Positions 48,744 through 59,591 of a DNA stretch of 64,000 nucleotides are shown here, piece by piece. The translations under genes were made by a program, and so were the position numbers. The notes beneath the pieces are model-generated. The model did no database searches. It was not told the origin of the DNA and was given only the letters and a program-made list of their open reading frames with translations. Source of the stretch: an uncultured Candidatus Saccharibacteria bacterium (GTDB taxonomy: Bacteria; Patescibacteriota; Saccharimonadia; Saccharimonadales; Saccharimonadaceae); assembly GCA_947166295.1 (NCBI GenBank), contig CAMVDR010000003.1, forward strand, positions 1 through 64,000, in the 5' to 3' direction. How positions within the stretch are numbered: the stretch's first letter is position 1; the number at the start of each line of letters is the position of its first letter.

Positions 48744-48977
48744 CTATCTACCAAATAAGATATTTGTAATAAAAGTTAGTACCAGTATATGCAGATTAGC
48801 GGCAATTAAGAAGCCAATCGCTATCGCAATCACGCCAAATAGCTTTATTTTGTCATAAGAAGATACACCGTTCGCCAGATTGTCTGCAATTTGTCGATAA
48901 AATATCACGATCAATCCACCGGCTAAAGCGATAGCCAGCCCTCCGAACAACCACCCAAAACTAAATGTAAAATCCAT
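48744..48977 (-). CDS. Small membrane protein (77 aa)
   Basis: Two TM helices. Confidence 0.6.
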   Translation of the reverse strand: MDFTFSFGWLFGGLAIALAGGLIVIFYRQIADNLANGVSSYDKIKLFGVIAIAIGFLIAANLHILVLTFITNILFGR

Positions 48978-49128
48978 AACCTTATTATATCATGAATACC
49001 TAAGGCTGCCACTAAGCGTCGACAGATCTCCACTACTAAAAAATCGGCCATTTTGCCGATTTGGATATGTCTTGGCGGTGGTGAATTGTTCAGGCATTAA
49101 CACTTCGTAAAAATTCTCGTTTTTCAAA

Positions 49129-49710
49129 TTATCTATTCAACAGTATTACCGAACGACGAGATTCTTCTAATAATGAATAGTCCTTATGAGACTCATCGAA
49201 TAATCTTCTAGTTTTAACTAACCTGTTATGAGTGAATTCCTCGTGAAATATCATGACAATATCTTCATCACCTAAGTAGTAGTCTTTATCAAGATAATAT
49301 GGATCGAAAATATACGCAAAGTAGTTATCAATTTTCGTAATTATGACATAGTGCTCAGATTCTTGCCAACAACGAGCTATTGCAACCCCATTTTTATCCA
49401 ATATCGCCTTAATATTCTCTATAGTGACATCTTTACCTTTGAGTACTTTACAATTTATATCAAAACCATTATTTTGATTTGCATATTTAACGAACCAATC
49501 AGATAACAACTCTGCGTGTTTTTTTGATGTTCCACCTTCACCTGTTATCCCTTCTGGGCCCTTTACGTCTAAGGTAAATCTATATATTTGTTTCAATAAT
49601 TCTACTGGAAAATCTTCTCTATCATATAAATATGCTAGAGCATTGATGAAAGATGTTGTCCCGCAATCATATTCTGTGTTTTGATATCTTAACGGTATTT
49701 TCATAACCAT
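49129..49710 (-). CDS. C39-like papain-fold cysteine peptidase
   Basis: NTEYDCGTTSFINAL, SEHYVIITKID, IFDPYY. Confidence 0.65.
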   Translation of the reverse strand: MVMKIPLRYQNTEYDCGTTSFINALAYLYDREDFPVELLKQIYRFTLDVKGPEGITGEGGTSKKHAELLSDWFVKYANQNNGFDINCKVLKGKDVTIENIKAILDKNGVAIARCWQESEHYVIITKIDNYFAYIFDPYYLDKDYYLGDEDIVMIFHEEFTHNRLVKTRRLFDESHKDYSLLEESRRSVILLNR

Positions 49711-49894
49711 TATTATATCATATGGACCAGAATGTTAGGGTATAAACAGGCAAATTTATATGAGTAAAAAAATGCGTTTTCGGACGCATTTTTTATGTAA
49801 AATCGGTACAAAAAAGCGTTCTAGAACTTGTAGGGTACTTAACAGGCATTTACTACTAAAAAAATCGGCCAAAATGCCGAGTTATATAAAAATT

Positions 49895-49971
49895 TGGTGG
49901 GGATATGTGGACTTGAACCACAGACCTCGTCATTATCAGTGACGCGCTCTAACCAGCTGAGCTATATCCCC
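49895..49971 (-). tRNA. tRNA-Ile(GAU), CCA encoded
   Basis: Cloverleaf; anticodon loop CTGATAA; canonical elbow. Confidence 0.95.
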
Positions 49972-49975
49972 GATC

Positions 49976-50052
49976 TGGTGGAGTAACAGGGACTCTAACC
50001 CTGGACCTCCGCCTTGCAAAGGCGGCGCTCTAAACAGCTGAGCTATTACCCC
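49976..50052 (-). tRNA. tRNA-Ala(UGC), CCA encoded, with U19/A56
   Basis: Anticodon loop TTTGCAA, G3:U70 present; D-loop AGCTGTTTA, T-loop TTAGAGT. Confidence 0.92.
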
Positions 50053-50103
50053 AACGTCCTAATTTTACACCAAAATCATCAAAAAGGCAAGAGGTAATAG
50101 TAG

Positions 50104-50194
50104 CGAGAAAAAAGAAGGAACCATTCTCGCGGAATAGTTCCTTAGGTCATACATATAGTTTGAGTAGCCTCGCAGTTTATTCTACTCAAAACTA
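50104..50194 (-). ncRNA. Putative small RNA with two hairpins, second a terminator
   Basis: Minus-strand promoter TTGACA-N17-TAAAAT (50228..50200); TAGTTTTGAGTAG/CTACTCAAACTA; AAGGAAC/GTTCCTT then TTTTTT. Confidence 0.65.
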
Positions 50195-50421
50195 CCTCTA
50201 TTTTATCTCACAAAATGCATAATGTCAACAGGCTTTTTCCACAAATTGTGCAGAACTTTTAAAATTAGTGTTCGGATTTTCTAAATAAATTACAACATAA
50301 TTTTAAGAAAAAGCATATTGACAAAACGGAAGCGGTATGATATAATGTACATATACACTCATAAAAAGGGTGGTTGTTTTATTAATTTATAAGAATTTGG
50401 TGGGCAGAATAGGAGTTCTAG

Positions 50422-50625
50422 ATGTCTGGAACTAAGGCTGGTGGCATGAAAGCCGCTGCTACTAACAAAGCCAAATACGGCAAAGAATTTTATGCTCGTA
50501 TCGGTAAAAAAGGTGGCCAAAACGGTCACACCGGCGGTTTTGCCGCTAACCCCGCATTAGCTCGCGTAGCTGGCGCTAAGGGTGGCCGCATCTCTCGTCG
50601 TGGTCCAGCTAAAAAAGCTGCCTAA
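50422..50625 (+). CDS. KGG-repeat (stress-type) small protein
   Basis: IGKKGGQNGHTGGFAANPALARVAGAKGGRISRRG. Confidence 0.75.
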   Translation: MSGTKAGGMKAAATNKAKYGKEFYARIGKKGGQNGHTGGFAANPALARVAGAKGGRISRRGPAKKAA

Positions 50626-50665
50626 TAATATGAAAATCAACCTCAATTCAATAGAGGTTGATTTT

Positions 50666-51118
50666 TTACGCCAAATCCTCGCATCTAGGGCAGTGATATA
50701 TACCATCTGGAGTCTGATAACGCGTTAATCCGCATTTTTTGCACTTAGATTTGTTATGCAACCAGTCTCTATATGTATCCAATTCGTCTTGTATTAGGTT
50801 CTCATTAACCTCTATGCTGTATCTATCGGCTAACTCTCGCGCCTTCTCCCAGGCCTCACTTTCCATTCTAAGGCGCTCTACATCCATTCTAAAAGTCTTA
50901 TGCTTTAAAATAGCATGTGACACCTCATGTAGGGCTAAAAGCTCTGAGAATGGCTCTGGTGGCCCAAAAACGATGGTTTTAGGCGGTCTAAAGGCAAATT
51001 TAGAGCCTTTAATAAACCTAAATTCCGGATAATCTTCCTTTAACCTCTGTAAAAATCCAGCGTCCACGATAAAACAGGGAATTACTCCCGCTCCTTTTGC
51101 TTGGCATAGATATAGCAT
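50666..51118 (-). CDS. Putative zinc metallopeptidase with C-terminal zinc ribbon
   Basis: LLALHEVSHAILKH; CKKCG...CPRC. Confidence 0.7.
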   Translation of the reverse strand: MLYLCQAKGAGVIPCFIVDAGFLQRLKEDYPEFRFIKGSKFAFRPPKTIVFGPPEPFSELLALHEVSHAILKHKTFRMDVERLRMESEAWEKARELADRYSIEVNENLIQDELDTYRDWLHNKSKCKKCGLTRYQTPDGIYHCPRCEDLA

Positions 51119-51855
51119 CCATAAATTACCGATTCTAATGGTCGTTTCGGTCGTCGATATTTTACCCCCGCTATCTTTGGTAGATATTTCGAATATAGCC
51201 GAAAGATTTTACCCATCGGCCCGCCAAGCACGATAGTATTGGGCTGATAGCTCTTGATGATGTCGGGTAAACCTAGATATATTCTGGCGGCAATGTCTTG
51301 CATTATTTTTTTACCGCGTAAATCGGTGGCCGGATCTGTATGATAAAATTTTTCCAATGCGCTAGCCGCTGCGATGTCTTCCCATTCAGATAGTTTGTTA
51401 TTAAATTCATATTTTTGGTGACCTGGCTCAAAGTTTATGTTGGGTAAAAGTCTATTTTTTTCTACTACGCCGCCACCTATACCAGTAGAAAAGGTTAAAA
51501 ACACTGTGCGTCCAGATAGCCCGTAGCCTTCGTAGAGGGTTGCTAGATTCGCATCATTTTCAAAATAAATCGAACAACTGAATAAATTTTTTATAGGGGT
51601 AAGAATATCAATATCATCCCAGGCACGATTGCCAAAATGAACTGAGTAATTTTTGTGTACAATACCCGGAATAGCTACTACTACTGAGCTAATTTTATAT
51701 TTCTGAAAGTTCTCCAAATTTTCCGTCAAATCAGCTAAAAACTTCTTGGAGCCCCTAGCGGTAGGGAATTTTACCCGCCTTAACACTCTGCCACGTTTGG
51801 AAAACAGTGCAATCAATGTTTTCGTTGCCCCTATATCTATTGCTAAGTATACCAT
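51082..51855 (-). CDS. ROK family sugar kinase/regulator-like protein
   Basis: MVYLAIDIGATKT; FSTGIGGGVV. Confidence 0.85.
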   Translation of the reverse strand: MVYLAIDIGATKTLIALFSKRGRVLRRVKFPTARGSKKFLADLTENLENFQKYKISSVVVAIPGIVHKNYSVHFGNRAWDDIDILTPIKNLFSCSIYFENDANLATLYEGYGLSGRTVFLTFSTGIGGGVVEKNRLLPNINFEPGHQKYEFNNKLSEWEDIAAASALEKFYHTDPATDLRGKKIMQDIAARIYLGLPDIIKSYQPNTIVLGGPMGKIFRLYSKYLPKIAGVKYRRPKRPLESVIYGCYIYAKQKERE

Positions 51856-52000
51856 ACCTAAAATTCTACACCGTTCCAACCTCAAGATAAACCCTAGACT
51901 TTTTTCATAAAATCTGCTAAAATAATAAGAGTTTTAGGCTCATTCATAAGTGCCGCAAAACGACACTTTTAAATGAGCCTAAGGAAGGAAAATATTAAAT

Positions 52001-53068
52001 ATGGCAAATGCCAAAAAAATCACTATGGACGAACTTCTTAAAGCAAATGAAGATTTGTTCAAAAAAGTTATCACAGGAGACACTATTAAAGGTACAGTGC
52101 TCTCTGTCAAAAAACATGAAATACTAATCGACCTTGGTCCGCAAGGCATAGGTTTAGTCCCCCGCAGGGAAGCATCTTTCGCGCGTAATCTAAACGTTGG
52201 CGACGAGGTGACTGCATCTGTGGTGGAGGCTGAGATGAAGGACGGCTACGTATTGCTTAGCCTTCGTAAGGCGGTCAAAGATAAAGGTTGGGACGAAATC
52301 ACGGCCAAACTAGACAACGCTGAGACTGTAGAAGTTACTCCGTTTGACGCTAATCGCGGTGGCTTGCTTGTGGAGTACGAAGGTATCCGCGGCTTCTTAC
52401 CAGTTTCGCAACTTTCTGCCGAACATTATCCACGCGTAGGCTCTGCAGACAAGGATGAAATCTTGCAGCGTCTAAATTCTCTAGTAGGGAAGGCAATTAA
52501 GGTTCGCATCTTAGATGCCAACAAGAAAGAAAATAAGCTTATCTTCTCCGAAAAAGAAGCCATCCGTGACGGTCTCGCTGCTCGCTTCGCCGAACTAAAT
52601 GTTGGCGATGTAGTGAAAGGTGTAGTTACCGGTGTAGTAGATTTCGGTGTATTTGTAAATGTAGACGGTATCGAAGGTCTGGTCCACATTTCTGAGATTT
52701 CTTGGGAGCGCGTCAATAATCCATCTGATTATGTCAAGGTAGGTGACACTATCGAAGCTAAAATTATCGCCATCGATAAGGAACGCCTATCTCTCTCTAT
52801 GAAGCAACTCGTAGAAGATCCATGGATTTCTGAGGTAGAAGGTCTGAAAAAAGGCTCCAAAGTAGAGGGTACCATTACTCGTATTACTCCATTCGGCGCA
52901 TTCGTTCAGATTTCTCCAGCAGTGGAAGCCTTGGTTCACGTATCTGAGCTTGGTGAAGGCTCCGATGTCGATCCGGAAAAAATCTTTACCCTAAATGAAC
53001 GCAAAGATTTCAAGGTATTAGACATCGATAAGGAAGGTCGCAAAATCTCTTTATCAATCGCTAAATAA
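52001..53068 (+). CDS. rpsA: 30S ribosomal protein S1-like (four S1 domains)
   Basis: Repeated S1 RNA-binding motifs: GVFVNVDGIEGLVHISEISWERV. Confidence 0.92.
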   Translation: MANAKKITMDELLKANEDLFKKVITGDTIKGTVLSVKKHEILIDLGPQGIGLVPRREASFARNLNVGDEVTASVVEAEMKDGYVLLSLRKAVKDKGWDEITAKLDNAETVEVTPFDANRGGLLVEYEGIRGFLPVSQLSAEHYPRVGSADKDEILQRLNSLVGKAIKVRILDANKKENKLIFSEKEAIRDGLAARFAELNVGDVVKGVVTGVVDFGVFVNVDGIEGLVHISEISWERVNNPSDYVKVGDTIEAKIIAIDKERLSLSMKQLVEDPWISEVEGLKKGSKVEGTITRITPFGAFVQISPAVEALVHVSELGEGSDVDPEKIFTLNERKDFKVLDIDKEGRKISLSIAK

Positions 53069-53176
53069 ATTTAAAAAAATGGCCCCGAAAGGGGTCATTT
53101 TTGTTCTTTACTTATTAAACAATAAACGTTATAATGAAGAAAAGCGCTTAAACTTAATAGAAAGGTCATACAAAAA

Positions 53177-53488
53177 ATGGAAATGCAAAGTGTTGACGAA
53201 TTTATCGAGTCACTACTAGTTGATAAAGGAATTACAGACATTGAACCAGAAATCAAAGCAGAATTATCTCAGGAAATGAAAACTAGATTGCTAGATCAGA
53301 TCAATAAGGCCGCCATTATGCAGCTTAGCGAAGAAAAAGCTGCAGAACTTGCTTCCATGGTGGATGACCCAAATTTTACTAACGAAAAAATGACTGAATT
53401 TATGCAGACCTCTGGTGTTAATTTGGCCGAAGTGGCGCTTGAGACTATGCTTCAGTTCCGTAACTTTTACCTTTCTTCGGAGCAATAA
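53177..53488 (+). CDS. Small helical protein, DUF5663-like
   Basis: Same size/pattern as 2259 and 62365. Confidence 0.6.
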   Translation: MEMQSVDEFIESLLVDKGITDIEPEIKAELSQEMKTRLLDQINKAAIMQLSEEKAAELASMVDDPNFTNEKMTEFMQTSGVNLAEVALETMLQFRNFYLSSEQ

Positions 53489-53489
53489 A

Positions 53490-56400
53490 ATGGAAAGCGC
53501 ACCAAGGCCCAACAACGAAGCTACAGCGACCAGCCAATGGGATAGTTTATCTAATTATGCAGGCGAGAAGAATATCAATGATAGAACCGGCAAAAGACGA
53601 ACATTTACGGAGTTTGATCTTTATCCTAAACAACCTGGTGAAACCAATGAGGAGTATGGGGCTAGGTTAAAATTCATGCACCAAAAAACTGCAGAATACC
53701 AAGCGGAAGAGGCGGCTAGGGAAGCTGAAGCTAGAGCGATTACGGATAAAAATGATCTGAGGACTAATAGCTATCTAGAATCAGAGCAAGGTAAACAGGA
53801 GCTTCAGGCGGAAGCCAATTTTGATCGTATTTCTGAAAAAATAGAACAAGCCATAAAAGACGGCAAGATTACAGAAGAACATGCCAAGGTATTGCTAGAA
53901 AAGCAGCTAGATAAAGCCACTAATGTGATTGATGGCATTAGGCAAGATTATGTAGATCGTCAATCCGTTGGAACTCCAGAAGAACAAGAAGCGTATAATA
54001 AATGGTTAAGCAATCACGATGAAGAGAATAAAAAAAATCTCGAAGCTCGTAAAGAGGCTTCGGGAGAGGGTATCGGGGAGGAACAGGAAAAACACGAAGA
54101 GCAAGAAAAGCTTAAAGTAGAGGAAGAAGAAAAAACTAAGTTAGAAGAAGAAAAAAAGAGGCAATTAGAAGAATTAATTAAAAACGAAGAAGAGAAAAAA
54201 AGGCTCGAAGCACGATTAAAACAAATTGATGAGGAGCTAGGGCCTTTGGCGGCAATTAATGCTGATTTTACCCACGATAAGAAAGAGCTAGCTCACGATA
54301 TAGCCGAACAACAATTAAATGAAGAGCAAGCAAAATCTAATTTAATTAAGCGCATCTGGAAAGGTAGTATAGCTAGGAAGTACTATCAGAAAAAATACGA
54401 ACGCCAACTGTTGTCTGGCGAGCGTGCGGCCGGCACCGGCGATGACGGCAAAGACATTATGCTGGACGACATAATTAGGGATCGTAGTGGTAGCGCTATT
54501 CGACGTTTTGTGCTAGGCGCCACAGAGGATATGCAATATATTCACGAAAAGATCGGTAAAGAACGTAAAGATGGTACGTACGACGGCGAAAAACTAACCG
54601 AAGCCGACGCCGAGACCACTAATGCTGTACGTGGTGCTATTGAAAAATTTGCTAGCGCCAAAATTCCAGAAGGGGGCTCGATCGAGGACTTGAAAAGGAT
54701 TTTTGGAAATGACATCAAACGTATTAAGGCAGAGGCTAGGGACCAAGGCCAAAATATAGACGCGACAACGATTGATAATTATTTAGAAGTCGCCATGCAA
54801 GCTAGGCAAAGAGTGGAACATGGCATAGCTATGGACAGAGTGATGGAAGGTTTTAGGGTTTTCAATGCCGATGTTCGTAATAACATGCGCACCGAAGCCC
54901 ATCGCGATAACATAGATAAAATAGTCAACAGAATAGAAAGTAGTAAAATTGGATCAGTTATCCCAGCTGAAGCTCTTGCTATGGCAGTGGGAACAGCTTG
55001 GTCGCTTATCCAAACTGGCGCTAGGAGTGCAGCTCGAATTGCGGCTCCCGTGGGCGGCATAGCCGTATCTGGCGCTCTGGCGGGGTTGAGAGAGCGCAAC
55101 CGTGTCACGGAAGACCGTGCGCGCATGATGAGGGACGCTGCTGTCGGTTTAGAGTATGATGGTATGTCTGACGAAGAAATTAGAGGTCGCCGTGCCAAAA
55201 AGCGCGCTAAATATGAAGCCAGGATCGGTGGAACCCTTTATGATTTAAGGCCAGCTAGTGAGTTGACTTCCAATATTGCTCAGGCGTTGAACTCTGGCGA
55301 TAGCGAAGCTAAACTGAGAGCTATTGCTGAGGCCAGAGTTAGAATTGGCTACTCCGATTCTGAGCAAAAAGATTTAATTTCCTATTCGTCTGCGGATAAA
55401 ATGGGAGACGAGAGGACTAGATTGGACATGGCTGTCATTCGTGCCGAAAAGAGCCTATCCGAAGAAGAAAAACGAAGATTGGAAATTTTAAAGACAGTAG
55501 TTCGTAAAGAAATTAATAACGACGTAAACGAAAATGATCAAGATTTTCGCAAAGTACGCGCGGCTCAAGCCGTAAAGCAGGCTGGTAAAACCGTATTGAT
55601 TGGTTCTGCAGTATTCTTTGCTTCTCAAGAGATCATGGCGACTATCGATCCAAACAAAGTTGGTTTATTTGAAAAAGCTGGTCTTCTTAAGACTCAAAAT
55701 AACGAAAATGCGCAAGAAACCATTCTTGCAAGTTTAGCTGGGCCTAGCGTTCGTACTGAAACACATGTTGATACAATCGAAGATATAAGTGGCGATAGAC
55801 AAACAGAAATAAATCAATATGAACAGGCCGGGTATACCAAAGTCGAAAAAACTGCTGCCTGGACAGAAACCAAGAAAGATTTAGTTGAAGTTGATCCATC
55901 TCAGTCTACTGCCCAAGTTAAGGTTGAATATGACGGCTGGGCCAATAATGGCACGTCTGTTTCTGATGGTAATGAATTGAGACTCTATCTTAATAACGGT
56001 CAAATTACTTCTGGCATGCATGGCGTATCAACGATGGGAGGGGAAGCGTTAGACTATGATGCGGCCGCAGCTGCAGGGCGAGTCAAGCTTTATTTGACTA
56101 TCGGTGATAGTAAATTTGAGATAGCATCAAAGGTCAATTCCGCCGGAGAGCTTGCGTGGGGGGAGAACGGATTATTTACTACGACTACCGGTGAAACTAT
56201 TCAGGCAGTTAGTAACAACGGGGAGAAACTCTATAAATACGCCGAAATCGTGTTAGATAATGGTAAAGATGCTAACGGTATATCCCACATCATACCATTT
56301 GCTACAGACTTAGGCTCGGATTCTTTCTCTGGTAAGATTCAGCAAGTAGCAGAAACTACTGTAGAACATCCTGCAATGTATGATTTTGTCAAAACTACAG

Positions 56401-56933
56401 TTACAGAAATTCCGCGCGATATATCATACGGTGGCATAGCGACGGCTCAGACTTCACGAGTCGGATTGGGTGGCCCACGTACCGCTAATAATGGCGGAGG
56501 TGACGGTCCAATGGCAATAGTAGGTACTACTGGAGACATTCCTCCAGAAATTATTGAAGGCTCCGAGGCACAAGAAATTGTCAATAACATCAATAACGAA
56601 GCCTCTAATCCTGCAGAAAATAATAACATGAATCAGGAGGCCACATTAGGACGGAATACTCCGCCCGCGCAATCAGCGGAACAAGCAGATACGGCAAAAG
56701 CCGAGTTCACCGAGCGCATAAGAAGAGATTTTGGCAATTTGGTCGGAGAAGATGGTGTTAATTATATGTCTGGCAATATCAACGATAATAATACTGCCAC
56801 AGGTATCTCGCAATGGTGGAATAGTCTTAATCAAGAGGCCAAAGATGCCGTGATTGATTTTGAAAGCGAATATCATCCGTACGGGACTATGCTGAGAAGT
56901 TGGCTACAACTTAATGGACATATTGAGAGATAG
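53490..56933 (+). CDS. Large coiled-coil/membrane hypothetical protein
   Basis: Start set at ATG 53490; coiled coil, then hydrophobic segment TVLIGSAVFFASQEIMA. Confidence 0.75.
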   Translation: MESAPRPNNEATATSQWDSLSNYAGEKNINDRTGKRRTFTEFDLYPKQPGETNEEYGARLKFMHQKTAEYQAEEAAREAEARAITDKNDLRTNSYLESEQGKQELQAEANFDRISEKIEQAIKDGKITEEHAKVLLEKQLDKATNVIDGIRQDYVDRQSVGTPEEQEAYNKWLSNHDEENKKNLEARKEASGEGIGEEQEKHEEQEKLKVEEEEKTKLEEEKKRQLEELIKNEEEKKRLEARLKQIDEELGPLAAINADFTHDKKELAHDIAEQQLNEEQAKSNLIKRIWKGSIARKYYQKKYERQLLSGERAAGTGDDGKDIMLDDIIRDRSGSAIRRFVLGATEDMQYIHEKIGKERKDGTYDGEKLTEADAETTNAVRGAIEKFASAKIPEGGSIEDLKRIFGNDIKRIKAEARDQGQNIDATTIDNYLEVAMQARQRVEHGIAMDRVMEGFRVFNADVRNNMRTEAHRDNIDKIVNRIESSKIGSVIPAEALAMAVGTAWSLIQTGARSAARIAAPVGGIAVSGALAGLRERNRVTEDRARMMRDAAVGLEYDGMSDEEIRGRRAKKRAKYEARIGGTLYDLRPASELTSNIAQALNSGDSEAKLRAIAEARVRIGYSDSEQKDLISYSSADKMGDERTRLDMAVIRAEKSLSEEEKRRLEILKTVVRKEINNDVNENDQDFRKVRAAQAVKQAGKTVLIGSAVFFASQEIMATIDPNKVGLFEKAGLLKTQNNENAQETILASLAGPSVRTETHVDTIEDISGDRQTEINQYEQAGYTKVEKTAAWTETKKDLVEVDPSQSTAQVKVEYDGWANNGTSVSDGNELRLYLNNGQITSGMHGVSTMGGEALDYDAAAAAGRVKLYLTIGDSKFEIASKVNSAGELAWGENGLFTTTTGETIQAVSNNGEKLYKYAEIVLDNGKDANGISHIIPFATDLGSDSFSGKIQQVAETTVEHPAMYDFVKTTVTEIPRDISYGGIATAQTSRVGLGGPRTANNGGGDGPMAIVGTTGDIPPEIIEGSEAQEIVNNINNEASNPAENNNMNQEATLGRNTPPAQSAEQADTAKAEFTERIRRDFGNLVGEDGVNYMSGNINDNNTATGISQWWNSLNQEAKDAVIDFESEYHPYGTMLRSWLQLNGHIER

Positions 56934-56996
56934 GCATTTAGAGTTAAAATTGGTTTTTAGTCACGCTCGTGGTATAATTAGCGTAAGGAGATTTTT

Positions 56997-58718
56997 GTGA
57001 AAAAAACTAACAAAGCTTACCAAGCACGTCCTTGGCTCGAATATTATGACGAAGAAAACATTCCCAGTAGTATAGAATATCCAGATTGTTCTATGGTAGA
57101 CATGATTATGCAATCTGCCGAAAAATGGCCAGATAATGTAGCCTATTCTTACTACGGCCACAAGGTTACTTATAAAAACTTTATCCGCAAGATAGAAAAA
57201 GCCGCCCGTGCACTTAAAAATTACGGCGTTAAAGAAGGCGATCGCGTTACCATATGCATGCCCAATACGCCAGAGGGTATCACGATGGTGTATGCCGTAA
57301 ATATGGTTGGCGCAGTATGTAATATGGTCCATCCTCTATCGTCAGAGAAGGAACTAGAGTATTACATTAAAGTAGCTGATTCCAAATACGTTTTAGTTAT
57401 AGACGCGGTGTTTGACAAAATCTACCGTCTGCGCGATACTGCGCAACTAGAGCGCATTATTGTGGTACGCCCCTCAGATGGCTTAGGCTTTTTGAAGAAA
57501 AAGCTCTACAATACTTTACACATTAAAAAGGTCCGGCTTCCAGCCAACGATAACCGTGTAGTACTTTGGGAAGACTTTATCGCTAATTCATATTTCTATC
57601 AGGGCAATTACCACGAGGAGCGTGGCGGGGAAGATCTCGCTGTGATTATGTATTCTGGCGGTACCACTGGCGCCCCCAAGGCCGTAATGCTTTCTAATCT
57701 TAATATTAATGCCGAATCCATCTGTGACGCCACCATGATACGTCAAGTTGTTCCGGGGGCTACGGTGCTTTCCATTCTACCACTCTTCCACTGTTTTGGT
57801 CTGGGCGTTTGTATTCACACGCCGCTCTGTAAAGGTATGGGCTGCATATTGATACCGGCTTTTTCGCACAAGCAATTTGCGGACATCATCAAGAAAAATA
57901 GCCCTAACTTCATTGTAGGCGTACCTACCCTATTCGAAGCATTGGTTAATACTAAACTCAAGCGCGACGATCTTAAATCGGTCACTGCCGTAATTTGTGG
58001 TGGCGATGCGCTCAACCAAACTCTGCGTGACAAAGTCAATGATTATCTCAAGGCCCATGGTTCCAGTGCTAAAATTCGCGTCGGCTATGGCTTAACAGAG
58101 GGTTCCGGCGCAGTCTGTTTGTCTCCGGAAGATGCTTTTGCCGACGGTATCATCGGCGCCCCATTTCCGGATACATATCTTAAAATAGTCAAAAATGACA
58201 CTTTTGATGAACTCCCAGTCGGCGGAGAAGGCGAAATCTGCATCTCTAGTCCATTAGTAATGATGGGTTATCTTGGAGACGATGCTGAAACCGCGCAGGC
58301 ACTTCGTATCCATCCAGACGGCAAATTGTGGCTGCACACTGGGGATATCGGCTATCTTGGCAAAGATGGTTTTATTTACTTTGCCCAGCGCCTCAAGCGT
58401 ATTATCGTTTCTTCTGGTTATAATATCTACCCGACTCATCTAGAATCTATCATTAATTCTCATGAGGGTGTATTGACTTCTACCGTTATTGGCATAGATC
58501 ACCACTACAAAGGTCAGGTTCCGAAAGCGTTTATTGTTTTGAAACCAGGCTATAAGGCAGGGAAGAAAATAGAGCGAGAAATCCGCGCTCTGCTAGAACG
58601 CAATGTCCCAATCTATGCTCTCCCGGTAGCTTATGAATTTCGCGATAAGCTACCTCAAACCAAAGTTGGCAAAGTTGCGTTCAAGAAGCTAGAGGAAGAG
58701 GAAAAGGCGAAAAAATAA
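56997..58718 (+). CDS. AMP-dependent acyl-CoA synthetase/ligase
   Basis: MYSGGTTGAPKAVMLSN; GYGLTEGSG; LHTGDIGYLGKDGF. Confidence 0.92.
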   Translation: MKKTNKAYQARPWLEYYDEENIPSSIEYPDCSMVDMIMQSAEKWPDNVAYSYYGHKVTYKNFIRKIEKAARALKNYGVKEGDRVTICMPNTPEGITMVYAVNMVGAVCNMVHPLSSEKELEYYIKVADSKYVLVIDAVFDKIYRLRDTAQLERIIVVRPSDGLGFLKKKLYNTLHIKKVRLPANDNRVVLWEDFIANSYFYQGNYHEERGGEDLAVIMYSGGTTGAPKAVMLSNLNINAESICDATMIRQVVPGATVLSILPLFHCFGLGVCIHTPLCKGMGCILIPAFSHKQFADIIKKNSPNFIVGVPTLFEALVNTKLKRDDLKSVTAVICGGDALNQTLRDKVNDYLKAHGSSAKIRVGYGLTEGSGAVCLSPEDAFADGIIGAPFPDTYLKIVKNDTFDELPVGGEGEICISSPLVMMGYLGDDAETAQALRIHPDGKLWLHTGDIGYLGKDGFIYFAQRLKRIIVSSGYNIYPTHLESIINSHEGVLTSTVIGIDHHYKGQVPKAFIVLKPGYKAGKKIEREIRALLERNVPIYALPVAYEFRDKLPQTKVGKVAFKKLEEEEKAKK

Positions 58719-58720
58719 GT

Positions 58721-59209
58721 ATGCTCTGGAAAATCCTCGTAGTATTGCTTATTTCTATGGTGCCACTAGTAGAACTTCGTGGTGCCATCCCGGTAGCTGT
58801 AGGCATGGATCTAGGCCTGCCAGAATGGCTAGTCTTAATCGTGGCCATCATCGGTAATATTATCCCGGTACCAATTATTTATTTCTTTGCACGAAAGTTT
58901 CTAGAATGGGGCGCCACACGCAAGTGGAAGCCTCTCAGGCAATTTTGTAGTTTCTGTATCAAAAAAGGCGAAAAGGCGGGCAACAAACTGCTTAAGAAAG
59001 CTGGAAACTATGGTACGTATTTTGCTCTCTTTCTCTTTGTGGCCGTACCAATCCCTGGCACCGGTGCCTGGACGGGCACTCTTGCGGCCAGTATTTTGAA
59101 TCTAGACTTTAAGAAGACTATGATTGCTATTATGTCTGGTGTATTGGTGGCTGGTCTAATTATGCTCGCTGTTTCGCTTGGGTTGTTTAGAGTAATTTTT
59201 GGCGGATAA
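58721..59209 (+). CDS. COG2426-like small multidrug export family protein
   Basis: PLVELRGAIPVAVGMDL; VPIPGTGAWTGTLAA. Confidence 0.8.
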   Translation: MLWKILVVLLISMVPLVELRGAIPVAVGMDLGLPEWLVLIVAIIGNIIPVPIIYFFARKFLEWGATRKWKPLRQFCSFCIKKGEKAGNKLLKKAGNYGTYFALFLFVAVPIPGTGAWTGTLAASILNLDFKKTMIAIMSGVLVAGLIMLAVSLGLFRVIFGG

Positions 59210-59424
59210 TTTTTAGTTTAGCTTAAGCTTCGCCTGCTATTATGAAACTATAAACAGGAGAAGTATATGAACTATAATAAACAGAAAAAAGAGCAGCGTT
59301 ATTTCAACTATTCCATTTAAACCAAAAGTCTTATCGTCACTCGTCGTCTAGACTCACGCTATAAGCCCGAGCCACTTAACTAAACAAAAAATGAGCAGAT
59401 AAAGGGGGGTTTATCTGCTCATTT

Positions 59425-59499
59425 TGGCTCCCCCGGCCAGACTCGAACTGGCAACCTCGAAGTTAACAGCTTCTTGCTCCACCATTGAGCTACAGGGGA
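59425..59499 (-). tRNA. tRNA-Asn(GUU), CCA encoded
   Basis: Cloverleaf; anticodon loop CTGTTAA; canonical TTCGAGT T-loop. Confidence 0.94.
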
Positions 59500-59591
59500 A
59501 TACCTCTATTATAGCATATTTTCTCAAAATGTGGTAAAATTAAAGAAGCTATTTATATTTTTTGTGTATTACTAAAACAGAAAGGAGAGTT

